A DNA stretch of 50,682 bases from a virus: positions 1-50,682 of IMG/VR virus record IMGVR_UViG_3300042402_007908; one strand, given 5' to 3'. Each line of letters begins with the position of its first letter. The stretch's first letter is position 1. Of this stretch, positions 39,749 through 48,583 are shown in pieces. A program made the position numbers and the translations under genes. The notes beneath the pieces were generated by a model. That model did no database searches. It was not told the origin of the DNA and saw only the letters and a list, made by a program, of their open reading frames with translations.

Positions 39749-40797
39749 AGCGCAAGGTTCCCATCATCAATCACCGGACATGGAACGCCATGATCGACGA
39801 GGTGTCGCGGCGGCTGCCATTGCGGTGTGTGAGAACGTCTCGCCGCTGGGTGCATCCGTGGACGATTGTGCCGGAATGGAGCAACATCGCCGAAAGCTGG
39901 GTGTTCCGCATCCGGCCCGGCTTCGTCAACGGAGTGGAACCTGAGATTGCGACCATGGCGATGCTCGCCTCCGAGCGCACGCTTGATCGGATCGAGGAGG
40001 AAACCGGCAAGCGGCCTGAAAAGGAGCAGTCCGTCAATGCTCTCATCACCGAGTCGCCGCAAATCGTTGTGCCCTCCACCCGCATCATTGGCAAGGGGGC
40101 CAATCCCGAATCGGTTTCGGTTTCGACATCGGGAAGTATCGCCGTCGAATTCGAGTCCGTGCCCGAGTTCTTCATCCAGTTCGGCGTGACCGATGAAAAG
40201 GTCGTGTTCCAAGGGAATCTCAATTCCGGAATCCAAGAGGTTCAATACGAATCGGCCAGCGAGCCGCCATTGCTGCGTGCCTGCGACGTGGTGCTCTACG
40301 TGGACCGTGCTGCGGCCAAGCTGGATGTCATCAAGGGCAACCCGTTCCTCGATAGTTACAGTGCGTTGCTCGTCATCAACTATGGCAGATCCACACCAGC
40401 GCGGGAACGCCCGTGGTTGAACGTGACAGCCAAATACAAGCCCATTGTTGAGGTCGAGATGGGCAACCTACTGGAAGGGACCGCAGATCCCGAGTTCGAC
40501 GCCATCAAGATCGCCACCATCTATTTCTTATCACCGCCCGGATTCTCACCCGAGCTGCCGATGGATGATACCTGGGCCGCATTCGTGAAGCACGACCAGT
40601 TCTGGAACCTCGCCCACGCACCACAGCGGATTCCAGACCCAACGCCCATCGAGCCCATCAGGCTCCAAACCGGACTGGCCGCCGGAATTGCGGATCCCAT
40701 CTTCAGCAGCCTGCTCGCCCCCGGAAACGACGCTTACAACACCGCGCTCCAAGTGCTCCGCAACCGCAACCTGGCAGGGAGGTTCTGGTCGCTATGA
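39745..40797 (+). CDS. Tail protein, 350 aa
   Basis: Starts on the previous stop (ATGA). 'PWTIVPEWSNIAESWVFRIRPGFVNGVEPEIATMAML' and later 'ATIYFLSPPGFSPELPMDDTWAAFVKHDQFWNLAHAP' are typical of beta-rich structural proteins. It is probably part of the tail tip. The next gene overlaps its stop. Confidence 0.55.
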   Translation: MKRKVPIINHRTWNAMIDEVSRRLPLRCVRTSRRWVHPWTIVPEWSNIAESWVFRIRPGFVNGVEPEIATMAMLASERTLDRIEEETGKRPEKEQSVNALITESPQIVVPSTRIIGKGANPESVSVSTSGSIAVEFESVPEFFIQFGVTDEKVVFQGNLNSGIQEVQYESASEPPLLRACDVVLYVDRAAAKLDVIKGNPFLDSYSALLVINYGRSTPARERPWLNVTAKYKPIVEVEMGNLLEGTADPEFDAIKIATIYFLSPPGFSPELPMDDTWAAFVKHDQFWNLAHAPQRIPDPTPIEPIRLQTGLAAGIADPIFSSLLAPGNDAYNTALQVLRNRNLAGRFWSL

Positions 40798-40955
40798 GTG
40801 ATGAAACCAAAGACGGCTTCGGCTTGGACAAGGCACAGCGGCTTCTCGCCAAACGCCTGGGCAAGGAAGAGGAGGAAGCTGAGCAGGCCGCCGGGCTGGA
40901 ACCGCCGTTTCCCTACGTCATGGCGAGGTTTGACGCGGAGTTTTTTGAGCTGTGA
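40794..40955 (+). CDS. Small acidic protein, 53 aa
   Basis: The ATG overlaps the previous stop. The sequence is strongly acidic and helical ('DKAQRLLAKRLGKEEEEAEQAAGLEPP') with a short hydrophobic C-terminus. It is the last gene before the retroelement, so the original tail operon continues after it. The 129 bases between its stop and 41085 hold no other gene that I can support. Confidence 0.5.
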   Translation: MSDETKDGFGLDKAQRLLAKRLGKEEEEAEQAAGLEPPFPYVMARFDAEFFEL

Positions 40956-41084
40956 GTTGGGGCGGGCGTGATACCCCAAGAATCTGACAGTGAAAACATG
41001 TGCTTTTCATCGGAAAAGCTTTACCACCCCCCGGACACTGGCTAGAGGAATTCCAACAAAATCCCATCAAAAGCCTTTTATTGG

Positions 41085-42962
41085 ATGAAAACACTACTTT
41101 CCCCCTCACCCCTGTGGCTCGCGATTGCGTCGCTCGTCCTTCCTCTCAATGCCCAGAGTGTCAGCGAATTGGAATTGGAAAAATCCTCCACCCTCGATGT
41201 TTGGGAAAGCGTCACGATCACCCCCGAGATGATCAGCAGCACAGGCAAGCTTCTGGTGCCAACTTCGGGCTCGCAGGAGTTTTATCGGATGAAAGTGCGC
41301 TTGCTGGAGTCTCCAACGATATCCAACCCACCGCCAGCCACCACTGGGATTGAGGAAGGTGAGTCGGTGACCTTCACGGTGGATTCACAAGGCGAGGGGC
41401 TGACCTACCAGTGGTATCTGGGGCAAAGTGGAGACGACTCACAGCCCATCCAAGACGCCACCTCGCAGACTTACAACACAGGCGCTCTCGCTGAGGACAC
41501 TTCCTACTGGGTGAAGGTCACCAATGTTGCCGGCAGCGTCAATTCTGAGACCGTAGCGGTGACCATCAACCGCCCACCCACGATTGGCAGCCAACCCACT
41601 TCGCAGTCGATAGTAGCAGGCAGCACAGCAACGCTTACGGTCAGCGCCACGGGTTCCGCGCCTTTCACCTACCAGTGGTATCGGGGCAACCTCGGCGCGA
41701 CCACCGCCCCCGTAGGAACCAATTCACCCACCTTCACCACCCCGGCACTCACGGTGACCACGAAGTATTGGGTTAAAATTTCCAACGCGTTTGGCGAAAT
41801 TCAATCCAGCGCGGTCACCGTCACGGTGCAGGCCAACACCGCGCCGACGATCTCCGATATCGCGGCACAAAACATCAGCGCAGATAGTAATACGGGAGCG
41901 ATCGCCTTCACAATTGGCGATGCACAGACCGTGGAGTCCTCCCTCACTCTCAGCGGTAGCAGCAGCAATACGACTCTAGTTCCCAACGCCAGCATTGTCT
42001 TCGGCGGCAGCGGAGCAAGCCGCACGGTCACGGTGACCCCCGCCAGCAGTCAGAGCGGCACGGCGACGATCACGGTGACGGTGAGTGATGGTTCTTTGAC
42101 TGCGAGCGACACCTTTGTTTTGACGGTCGTCAATGCCCCCGCCGCTCCCACCGGCTTCTCCCTCATCCCGGCAGGTAGTTTCACCATGGGCGATGCGTTG
42201 GATGGCGGCGGAGATGCCCATACGGTGAATGTCAGCGCATTTTACATGGCGAAGAACCTAGTGACCAAGGCGGACTGGGATACGGTGCGGACGTGGGCCA
42301 TTAGCAACGGCTACAGCGATCTTGCGGTTGGCGCGGGCAAGGCCAGCAATCATCCGGTGCAGACGGTCACATGGTGGGATGGGGTGAAATACTGCAACGC
42401 CCGCAGCCAGCAGGAGGGGCTGACGCCCGTTTACACGGTGAGTGGCGAGGTGATGAAGACGGGCACCACGGCTCCGGTCGTAAACTGGGCCGCCAACGGC
42501 TACCGCCTGCCGACGGAAGCGGAGTGGGAGAAAGCCGCGCGCGGTGGCTTGAGCGGCAAACGTTTCCCGTGGGGCGACACGATCAGCCAGAGCCAGGCGA
42601 ATTACTACGCTTATAGCGGCTACAGCTACGACCTAAGTGGAGCGGTGAACAACTACCACCCCACCTACGCGACAGGATCGCAGCCTTACACCTCGCCGGT
42701 GGGCAGCTTTGCGGCGAACGGCTACGGACTGTATGACATGGCTGGGAATGTCTGGCAGTGGTGCTGGGATTGGTATGGAAGCTACGATACCAGCTCACCT
42801 ACCGATCCAAGGGGCGTGAGTTCGGGCTCGAACCGGGTGGTCCGGGGCGGCGGTTGGGACTACGACGCGTACTACTGCCGCGTCGCGTACCGCGACGGCA
42901 ACGTCCCGTCCGGCACGGTCAGCGGCGTCGGTTTTCGTGTCGCCCGCAGTTCAGTTCCCTAG
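41085..42962 (+). CDS. DGR target: secreted Ig-like/FGE-fold variable protein
   Basis: A 625-residue protein. Residues 1-24 are a signal peptide. Ig-like domains lie about 78-162 and 163-248 (both with 'YQWY' and 'YWVKV'-type strands), and a cadherin-like beta domain lies at 251-348. Residues 355-625 form a formylglycine-generating-enzyme-type C-lectin fold ('LIPAGSFTMGD', 'YRLPTEAEWEKAARGG', 'GLYDMAGNVWQWCWDWYG'). The end of this fold carries the variable repeat (about 580-622), where DGR targets of this class vary their ligand-binding face. The signal peptide fits an exported surface protein rather than a virion fibre. Confidence 0.92.
   Translation: MKTLLSPSPLWLAIASLVLPLNAQSVSELELEKSSTLDVWESVTITPEMISSTGKLLVPTSGSQEFYRMKVRLLESPTISNPPPATTGIEEGESVTFTVDSQGEGLTYQWYLGQSGDDSQPIQDATSQTYNTGALAEDTSYWVKVTNVAGSVNSETVAVTINRPPTIGSQPTSQSIVAGSTATLTVSATGSAPFTYQWYRGNLGATTAPVGTNSPTFTTPALTVTTKYWVKISNAFGEIQSSAVTVTVQANTAPTISDIAAQNISADSNTGAIAFTIGDAQTVESSLTLSGSSSNTTLVPNASIVFGGSGASRTVTVTPASSQSGTATITVTVSDGSLTASDTFVLTVVNAPAAPTGFSLIPAGSFTMGDALDGGGDAHTVNVSAFYMAKNLVTKADWDTVRTWAISNGYSDLAVGAGKASNHPVQTVTWWDGVKYCNARSQQEGLTPVYTVSGEVMKTGTTAPVVNWAANGYRLPTEAEWEKAARGGLSGKRFPWGDTISQSQANYYAYSGYSYDLSGAVNNYHPTYATGSQPYTSPVGSFAANGYGLYDMAGNVWQWCWDWYGSYDTSSPTDPRGVSSGSNRVVRGGGWDYDAYYCRVAYRDGNVPSGTVSGVGFRVARSSVP
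42822..42949 (+). repeat. DGR variable repeat (VR)
   Basis: 128 nt matching the template repeat at 44624-44751 except at 23 positions. Every mismatch is an A in the template (15 A to G, 8 A to T), and no other base differs. At the protein level 17 residues change, mostly from Asn codons (AAC) to Asp, Tyr, Gly, Val or Ser. The last 29 nt are identical to the template and fit the initiation-of-mutagenic-homology segment; non-A differences start right after. Confidence 0.97.
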
Positions 42963-43101
42963 AGCCAGCAGCAGCGGAGCGAACGGAACGAAGTGGCCAA
43001 GGGAGGGACGACCGCAGGCAACGCAGTGAAGGGAGCGGAGCGGGAGAGTAATTTTGAATTTTGAATGATGGATTGTGAATGAAAGAGAATTGGCTTGGGT
43101 T

Positions 43102-43134
43102 GCAGGGGCGTAGCCCCTGCCGGCGATTTTTTTT
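43102..43134 (+). terminator. Intrinsic terminator after the target gene
   Basis: Perfect 8-bp stem GCAGGGGC (43102-43109) with GCCCCTGC (43113-43120) and loop GTA, followed after a few bases by a run of eight T (43127-43134). It separates the target transcript from the HRDC and reverse transcriptase genes. Confidence 0.85.
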
Positions 43135-43156
43135 GGAAAACGGAGTTTAGCGATTG

Positions 43157-43624
43157 ATGCCATTTGAATTTATCCAGATCCCAGCGAACGGGCAGGGCAG
43201 CGCGAAGGAGGAGCTGAATCGGCTGTTGCGCGGCGGGCGGATTGCGTCGGTGAAGAAGGAATTTGTTTCCAATGGGGAGGATTCGTTCTGGGCGTTTTGC
43301 ATTGAGTATCTGGATGGCACGCTGGGTAATGATCGCAGCCGCAGTGGTGGTAGTGCCGCGCCGAAGGTGGATTACAGGGAAATCCTCAGCGAGGGAGATT
43401 TTGCGCGGTTTGTAAAACTGCGGGATTTGCGCAAGGCGCTCTCGGAAAAGGAGGCGATCCCTGCTTACAGCATTTTCACCAACGAGCAGTTGGCGGCGAT
43501 GGTGACAGGCAAGGTGGATTCCCTGACAAGTATGAGTGCCATTCAGGGGATTGGTGCGGCAAGGCTAGAAAAATACGGTAAAGCCTTCCTCGCACTTATG
43601 GCGGAGAAGGGAGGCCCGGCGTGA
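43157..43624 (+). CDS. HRDC-domain DGR accessory protein
   Basis: A 155-residue protein that lies between target and reverse transcriptase and overlaps the latter by GTGA. The C-terminal half has an HRDC domain: 'FVKLRDLRKALSEKEAIPAYSIFTNEQLAAMV' and 'TSMSAIQGIGAARLEKYGKAFLAL', a helix-hairpin-type nucleic-acid-binding fold. HRDC proteins replace Avd as accessory factors in some DGRs. A TTG at 43154 is a possible earlier start. Confidence 0.85.
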   Translation: MPFEFIQIPANGQGSAKEELNRLLRGGRIASVKKEFVSNGEDSFWAFCIEYLDGTLGNDRSRSGGSAAPKVDYREILSEGDFARFVKLRDLRKALSEKEAIPAYSIFTNEQLAAMVTGKVDSLTSMSAIQGIGAARLEKYGKAFLALMAEKGGPA

Positions 43625-44796
43625 AACGTGTGGGGAACTTGTGGCCGGCCATCACCGAGCGTGAAAATCTGGTAAGGGCGTTCCATCAGGCGGCCCGAGG
43701 CAAGCGCTGGAAGCTGGAGGTGCGGCGGTTTTCTGAAAATCTGGATCGGCGCTTGGAGCGCCTGCGCGATGAGTTGCTTGATCGGAGCTTTGAGACAGGC
43801 CGCTTTCATGTTTTTGAGGTGCATGACCCCAAGCGCCGGACGATTCACGCTGCGCATTTTCAAGAGCGGGTGTTCCATCACGCGTTGATGAATCTGTGTG
43901 AGCCTGTGTTGGAAAAGCAGTCGATCTTCCACAGCTACGCCTGCCGCAAGGGAAAAGGAAGGCTGGAGGCGATCGGGGCAGCCGAGAAGGCGGCACGGGC
44001 CTGCGCCTGGCATCTGAAGTTGGATATCCGGAAGTATTTCGAGTCTGTGCCGCATGAGTTTTTGATTTCCAGATTGCACCGGGTTTTCAAAGATCCGGAG
44101 GTTTTGTATTGGCTGGAGAAATTGCTGCGGGGGCACCGGTGCGAAGAAGGACGCGGCCTTCCCATCGGCAGCCTGACGAGCCAGCATCTGGCAAATTTTT
44201 ACCTCGGGCCGCTGGATCGGTTCTGCCATGGGCAGCAGACGGTGAAGGCGTATTGTCGCTACATGGACGACTTCGTGTGCTGGGGCGATGACAAAGCAGC
44301 GATGGTTGCTCTGGGCTGGGAGATCCAGCGCTACGTGGAGGCGGATCTGGGCCTGGCGCTCAAGCACCCGCCATCGCCTCAGCCAACATCGCGTGGCATG
44401 GATTTTCTTGGGTACCGCATTTTCCCACGTCACACGGCGCTGAACCGCCGTAGTAAGTTACGCTACCGGCGGCGGCTCACCACCCTAGCCAAGCTGCATG
44501 ACCGCGGTGTGCTCAACGAGAGCCAGGTGCAACAACGTCTCACGGCGCTGACTGCATTTGTGCTTCCGGCAAGCTCGCACGCATTCCGCCGCAGTGTGAT
44601 GGAAAACCATCGGATGACGGCCATCGGGCACGAACCGGGTGAACCGGGGCGGCAGTTGGAACAACAACGCGAACAACTGCCGCGTCGCGAACCGCAACAA
44701 CAACAACCCGTCCAACACGAACAACAACATCGGTTTTCGTGTCGCCCGCAGCTCAGTCCCGGAGAGTCGGATGGCTCTCTGATGAGCAGGAACTGA
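43621..44796 (+). CDS. DGR reverse transcriptase
   Basis: A 391-residue frame with GTG start. Reverse-transcriptase motifs are present: '[14 protein letters not shown]' (motif A, Asp135), '[17 protein letters not shown]' (IGxxxSQ, 182-188, diagnostic for DGR enzymes) and 'YCRYMDDFV' with YMDD at 214-217. It makes error-prone cDNA, mutating at template adenines, and installs it in the variable repeat. From about residue 335 the frame is encoded by the template repeat itself, read in a different phase (Gln/Glu/Arg-rich tail). The functional domain ends before that. Confidence 0.95.
   Translation: MKRVGNLWPAITERENLVRAFHQAARGKRWKLEVRRFSENLDRRLERLRDELLDRSFETGRFHVFEVHDPKRRTIHAAHFQERVFHHALMNLCEPVLEKQSIFHSYACRKGKGRLEAIGAAEKAARACAWHLKLDIRKYFESVPHEFLISRLHRVFKDPEVLYWLEKLLRGHRCEEGRGLPIGSLTSQHLANFYLGPLDRFCHGQQTVKAYCRYMDDFVCWGDDKAAMVALGWEIQRYVEADLGLALKHPPSPQPTSRGMDFLGYRIFPRHTALNRRSKLRYRRRLTTLAKLHDRGVLNESQVQQRLTALTAFVLPASSHAFRRSVMENHRMTAIGHEPGEPGRQLEQQREQLPRREPQQQQPVQHEQQHRFSCRPQLSPGESDGSLMSRN
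44624..44751 (+). repeat. DGR template repeat (TR)
   Basis: 128 nt rich in AAC codons when read in the target frame (an '[16 protein letters not shown]' style stretch). It is colinear with the variable repeat without gaps. It overlaps the 3' end of the reverse transcriptase frame, which reads it in another phase. Only A positions differ from the VR. Confidence 0.97.
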
Positions 44797-44841
44797 ACCG
44801 GCCGTCATCCCGCTCATGCCCGCTATGCGGATATGACAAAC

Positions 44842-44916
44842 CCCAAAAAAGCTCGTCCGCCGTGAGTAGTCCGGTGGATTCCGGCACGAAAACCGCGGGC
44901 GGGCTACTTTTTTGGG
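44842..44916 (+). terminator. Long-looped inverted repeat downstream of TR
   Basis: CCCAAAAAAG (44842-44851) pairs perfectly with CTTTTTTGGG (44907-44916). The 55-nt loop has further short GC complements. The T-run on the right arm makes it a candidate bidirectional terminator, or part of the structured template RNA. The stretch 44797-45118 otherwise holds no supported gene; a 21-codon frame (45027-45092) is present but has no features. Confidence 0.55.
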
Positions 44917-45118
44917 TGTGATGTTTGGTAGATGCATTCACCCGCAGCATTCAGATATTGGCATGGGACGCTTGGAATCAGATCAGGCAATGATATTTTG
45001 CAAGTGAGGGAGTATCTGTTTTCGGCATGGGTTATGAGTTGATTGGCTTTGATTCGGAAAAAGGCAGCAACGTTTTCCAGCCCGTGAGTTGACGCGGCAG
45101 GCATGGCAGGACATCCCC

Positions 45119-47824
45119 ATGCAAGCCACCGTTTACGCCGATCTGACCAACCGCAGACTGACATCCACGCTTGGCGGCGGCGCGATTTCATTCCCGGCCT
45201 TCGTGCAGGGCGACAAGGTGCGCATCGGCCTGCGCTTTGCGGAATCCATCGAAGGCTCGCCCGTCGAGGTCCAGAAAACCGTCACCCATATCCGCGCCTC
45301 CATCGGGTTTGTCGATGCGCGGCCTGCGAGCGGCAGTTTCATCCTCACCGCCAATGGCATCGACACCGCGCCAATCTCCCATGATGCCACGGCGGGAACG
45401 GTGCAAGCCGCCCTGGTCGAAGCGGGATTGCCGGACGTGGTGGTGAGCAAGCAGGACGGCTCGTGGATCATCTCCACCGGCGGGGCGGAAATCAACCTCA
45501 CCGGCACATCCGCCGGGGGATTGCTCACTGAACTTCGCCCTGTCTCGTTCGTGCGCATCCGCTCGACGCAGGTGGCCGGGCAATATCGCCATGAAATCCG
45601 TCTCGTGCAGGCACCGCTCGCCTCCACCGCGAGTTTCGAAACCATCGTGCCGCCCGCGCCAACCATCACCGAGGTGCAGGAGGGCGGATCATCGGCAACC
45701 ACCATCTGGCCCGAAATCCAGGCGCTCAAAATCCAGCCGACCTTCAAGGGCACCTATCAGCTTCGCCGTGGGTTCAGGAAGACCCGCGAGTTGTCCGTGG
45801 ACGACGGCCCCGAGGAAATCCAGGACGCGCTCTCGGTGCTCGCCGATGATGAAGGCTCGTTTTCGGTCACCAACCCGGCGACCCACATCGCCCACATCAC
45901 CTTCAACGGTTCGATGGCCGGCATTGACCAGGACTTGCTCGAAGTCGCCGTGTTTTCCGCGCCGCCCGGCGACCCGACCGTCATCCTCGACCTCAACACC
46001 GCCGAGATTGCCGCCGCCCTGCGCGGTGCCGCCGAACTCAAGCCCGACTTGGAAATCGAAGTCGCCATTCAGGATGAGAACGATCCCAACAAGACCCACA
46101 CGCTCACGCCGTTCCGCGCTCCAATCACCCTGATTCGCGAACTCAACTGGGAGGGACTCGAAACCGCCGCCAACATCGACTGGCTGCGGCCGCCCTACGG
46201 CAGAAGTTATGTGCCGTTCACCCCCGACCAGATCATCACCGGCTCGCAGCATCATGTCAGCGTGATCGGCGACGGCGGCAATCAGGAGTTCACCATCAGC
46301 CACAACCTCGGCACCCGCGACCTGCATGTCACACTGCGGCGCAATGGCGGCGACCTGGCCATCATCCAACCGGTGGCTGTCACACTCGACAGCGAGGACG
46401 ATCTAACTGTCACATTCGCGTCCGCCCCCGCCTTGAACGAGTTCGTCGCCATCATCTCCACCGCAGGTCCGGTGAGCGCGTTCCAGGCCCACGGCCACAC
46501 CATTGCCCAGATCGACGGCCTGCAACTGATGCTCGACGACCTGGGCGGCCGGGTGGAAACCCTCGAATCGTTCATCCCGTCCGGCTCGCTCGGCATGTCC
46601 GAATCCAAGGACCAAACGATCATCGCCTCGTGGGAACTGCCCGAACTGTTCGAGGTGTTCCCGACACGAGCCAAGGTCGAAGCCAAGGACGTTCCTTCGA
46701 TCAAGCCCGGGGAGCTTCCGCGTGTCGGCGGCCTGCTGCCTGCGGTTTATCCCGGGCCGGTGCTGCGCGATTATTTTGTTCAGACCCCTGCGGGCCACCT
46801 CGGGACCAACCCCGCCGACTATGGCAAGCTCGTCTATTTCGGCGACGTGGACGGCTCGCACGTCTGGCACGGCGAATACAACTCCTATGATGATGTCACG
46901 GGCGAAGTCACGGAAGGCACGACGATTTACCGAGACAATGCCGCCTCCCGCTGGGTGCTGAGCGGAATCGTTCCGGGGGGTGAAACGCCTCTTATGTTTG
47001 TCATCAACGGCCCGGTTTATGCTGTCCCTCCGGGTGGCGGTAACGGCCCGCCCGAGTCACCTCCGCTTACCGGATGGGCGTCCGGGTTCGCACTGGCCTA
47101 CGCTCCGCTGGTCTTCGATGACCCCAACGGACTGCCATCTCTACCGGACGCCGGGGTGATCTATGGCCACTACAACACCGGCGTCGATCTGACCCTGCCG
47201 GGCTATCTCGGCCGCCGCTCCACCAAGCTCGAAGCACCGGCGACCTACACCCACGACGGGCGCGGGTTCTATCAAGTCGAGCCGATGAACGCGGACGAGC
47301 TGGTGTTCTATCCCAAAGACTTCGAGCGCGAGCTGTTCCGCATCCATGTGAACGAAAAACAACTGCGGCTCGGCAAAACGCTGCGGCTGGATTTTTCGTT
47401 CGTCGCGGCGGTTTTCAAATCCAACACCTCCGTCCAGTGGGGCGTGGCCATTGACATCGGCCTGCCATCCGCTGATCCCGCGAGCCCGAGCAACATCGCG
47501 GATGTCACGTTTCTGCCGCCCTCGCTCGATCACACCTTCATGCTGACGGCCGTGCCATCGAGCCATAACTTCGGCCTGCGTGTGCAGCGCAAGATCGTCG
47601 ATTCCGTGGATACCTGTGTGGTGGACCGCATCATTTACGGGGCGATTGAAACCACTCCTACCGCCCTCACTTCCGCCAACTTCATCGTGCGCGGCCGACT
47701 GGTGCGCTTCGACACCGACAACCACGAAACCGATCCGCGCGGCCTGGTCGCATTCCACGGACTGAAAGCCACGCTGGTCGAAGGCGGAGATGAATCCGAA
47801 TTCGGCAAAGCCACCATCCAATAA
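45119..47824 (+). CDS. Large tail/tip or fibre protein, 901 aa
   Basis: A 901-residue protein that resumes the tail operon after the retroelement. The N-terminal part ('QATVYADLTNRRLTSTLGGGAISFPAFVQGDKVRIGLRF') carries a beta-rich module that recurs in the genes that follow. Later parts have 'TITEVQEGGSSATTIWPEIQALKIQPTFKGTYQLRRGF' and a receptor-binding-like C-terminus. I chose ATG 45119 over an upstream TTG (45089). It is most likely a tail-tip or side-fibre protein that contacts the host. Confidence 0.65.
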   Translation: MQATVYADLTNRRLTSTLGGGAISFPAFVQGDKVRIGLRFAESIEGSPVEVQKTVTHIRASIGFVDARPASGSFILTANGIDTAPISHDATAGTVQAALVEAGLPDVVVSKQDGSWIISTGGAEINLTGTSAGGLLTELRPVSFVRIRSTQVAGQYRHEIRLVQAPLASTASFETIVPPAPTITEVQEGGSSATTIWPEIQALKIQPTFKGTYQLRRGFRKTRELSVDDGPEEIQDALSVLADDEGSFSVTNPATHIAHITFNGSMAGIDQDLLEVAVFSAPPGDPTVILDLNTAEIAAALRGAAELKPDLEIEVAIQDENDPNKTHTLTPFRAPITLIRELNWEGLETAANIDWLRPPYGRSYVPFTPDQIITGSQHHVSVIGDGGNQEFTISHNLGTRDLHVTLRRNGGDLAIIQPVAVTLDSEDDLTVTFASAPALNEFVAIISTAGPVSAFQAHGHTIAQIDGLQLMLDDLGGRVETLESFIPSGSLGMSESKDQTIIASWELPELFEVFPTRAKVEAKDVPSIKPGELPRVGGLLPAVYPGPVLRDYFVQTPAGHLGTNPADYGKLVYFGDVDGSHVWHGEYNSYDDVTGEVTEGTTIYRDNAASRWVLSGIVPGGETPLMFVINGPVYAVPPGGGNGPPESPPLTGWASGFALAYAPLVFDDPNGLPSLPDAGVIYGHYNTGVDLTLPGYLGRRSTKLEAPATYTHDGRGFYQVEPMNADELVFYPKDFERELFRIHVNEKQLRLGKTLRLDFSFVAAVFKSNTSVQWGVAIDIGLPSADPASPSNIADVTFLPPSLDHTFMLTAVPSSHNFGLRVQRKIVDSVDTCVVDRIIYGAIETTPTALTSANFIVRGRLVRFDTDNHETDPRGLVAFHGLKATLVEGGDESEFGKATIQ

Positions 47825-47830
47825 CCCGCC

Positions 47831-48577
47831 ATGGCCATTCCCGTCATTTCCAACACCACCTCGGTCCTCGGGTTCCGCAGGAATCAGGACTTCGCGTATC
47901 AGCCCTACGCGAGCAACACGCCCACGTCATGGGCGGCCACCGGGCTTCCGGCTGGCGTGACGATCAACGTCACCACGGGACTCATTTCCGGGGCGGCGAC
48001 AATTCCCGGCGTCTATGTGGTGAGTCTCACCGCAAGCAACGCCACCGGCCCCAGCACGCCACAGCAAATCGCAATCGGCATCGAGGACGGCCCGCTCAAC
48101 GACAGCATCGGCATCGAACTCAACGTGGACGTGCGCACCGGCTATGTCGCCGCATCCGGTCAAAGCCAGCCCGATCCCGACAAGGCGATCCTGTTCGCGA
48201 AGCGCGGCGACACGCTGTTTCTCGACATCGGGTTCTGGCGCGGCGACGTGTTGCAGGACCTCCCGATTGCGGAGATCAAGTTCCAGATGCGCGAGTTTGA
48301 CGGCGAAACCGTGCTGGTGACTTCCAACGGGCTGATCGAGGACATCGGCACCAGCGACGCGCCGCGCTACCGAATCGCGGTAAAATTCAGCGGCACGGAA
48401 CTTGCCGGCGTGCTGGGCGGATATGAGGGCGACCTGCGCACCGGGTTTCTGGCGATTGCCGAGCTGCAATGGATCATCATGCACGGCTCGCCCGCGCTGC
48501 CGGAGCCAACCACGGCCGTGCGCACCTCGCAGACCTTCCGCGTCTATCTGCAACGCGACCTGATCCCCAACACCTGA
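47831..48577 (+). CDS. Ig-like domain tail protein, 248 aa
   Basis: Starts 6 bases after the large tail gene. The first 90 residues have a putative Ig (He_PIG) domain: 'TSWAATGLPAGVTINVTTGLISGAATIPGVYVVSLTASNATG'. The C-terminal half has 'AKRGDTLFLDIGFWRGDVLQDLPIAEIKFQMRE', a module shared with the last gene of the window. It is likely an exposed decoration or tip protein. Confidence 0.65.
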   Translation: MAIPVISNTTSVLGFRRNQDFAYQPYASNTPTSWAATGLPAGVTINVTTGLISGAATIPGVYVVSLTASNATGPSTPQQIAIGIEDGPLNDSIGIELNVDVRTGYVAASGQSQPDPDKAILFAKRGDTLFLDIGFWRGDVLQDLPIAEIKFQMREFDGETVLVTSNGLIEDIGTSDAPRYRIAVKFSGTELAGVLGGYEGDLRTGFLAIAELQWIIMHGSPALPEPTTAVRTSQTFRVYLQRDLIPNT

Positions 48578-48583
48578 TCGACC

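Noticed and set aside
42963-43101. GC-rich hairpin (cruciform) directly after the variable repeat, expected in some DGRs
   Set aside because: I looked for a 7-10 bp stem within a few bases after the repeat and found none.
45027-45092. 21-codon frame before the large tail gene
   Set aside because: Too short and without motif. It may be a remnant of the tail gene's original start.
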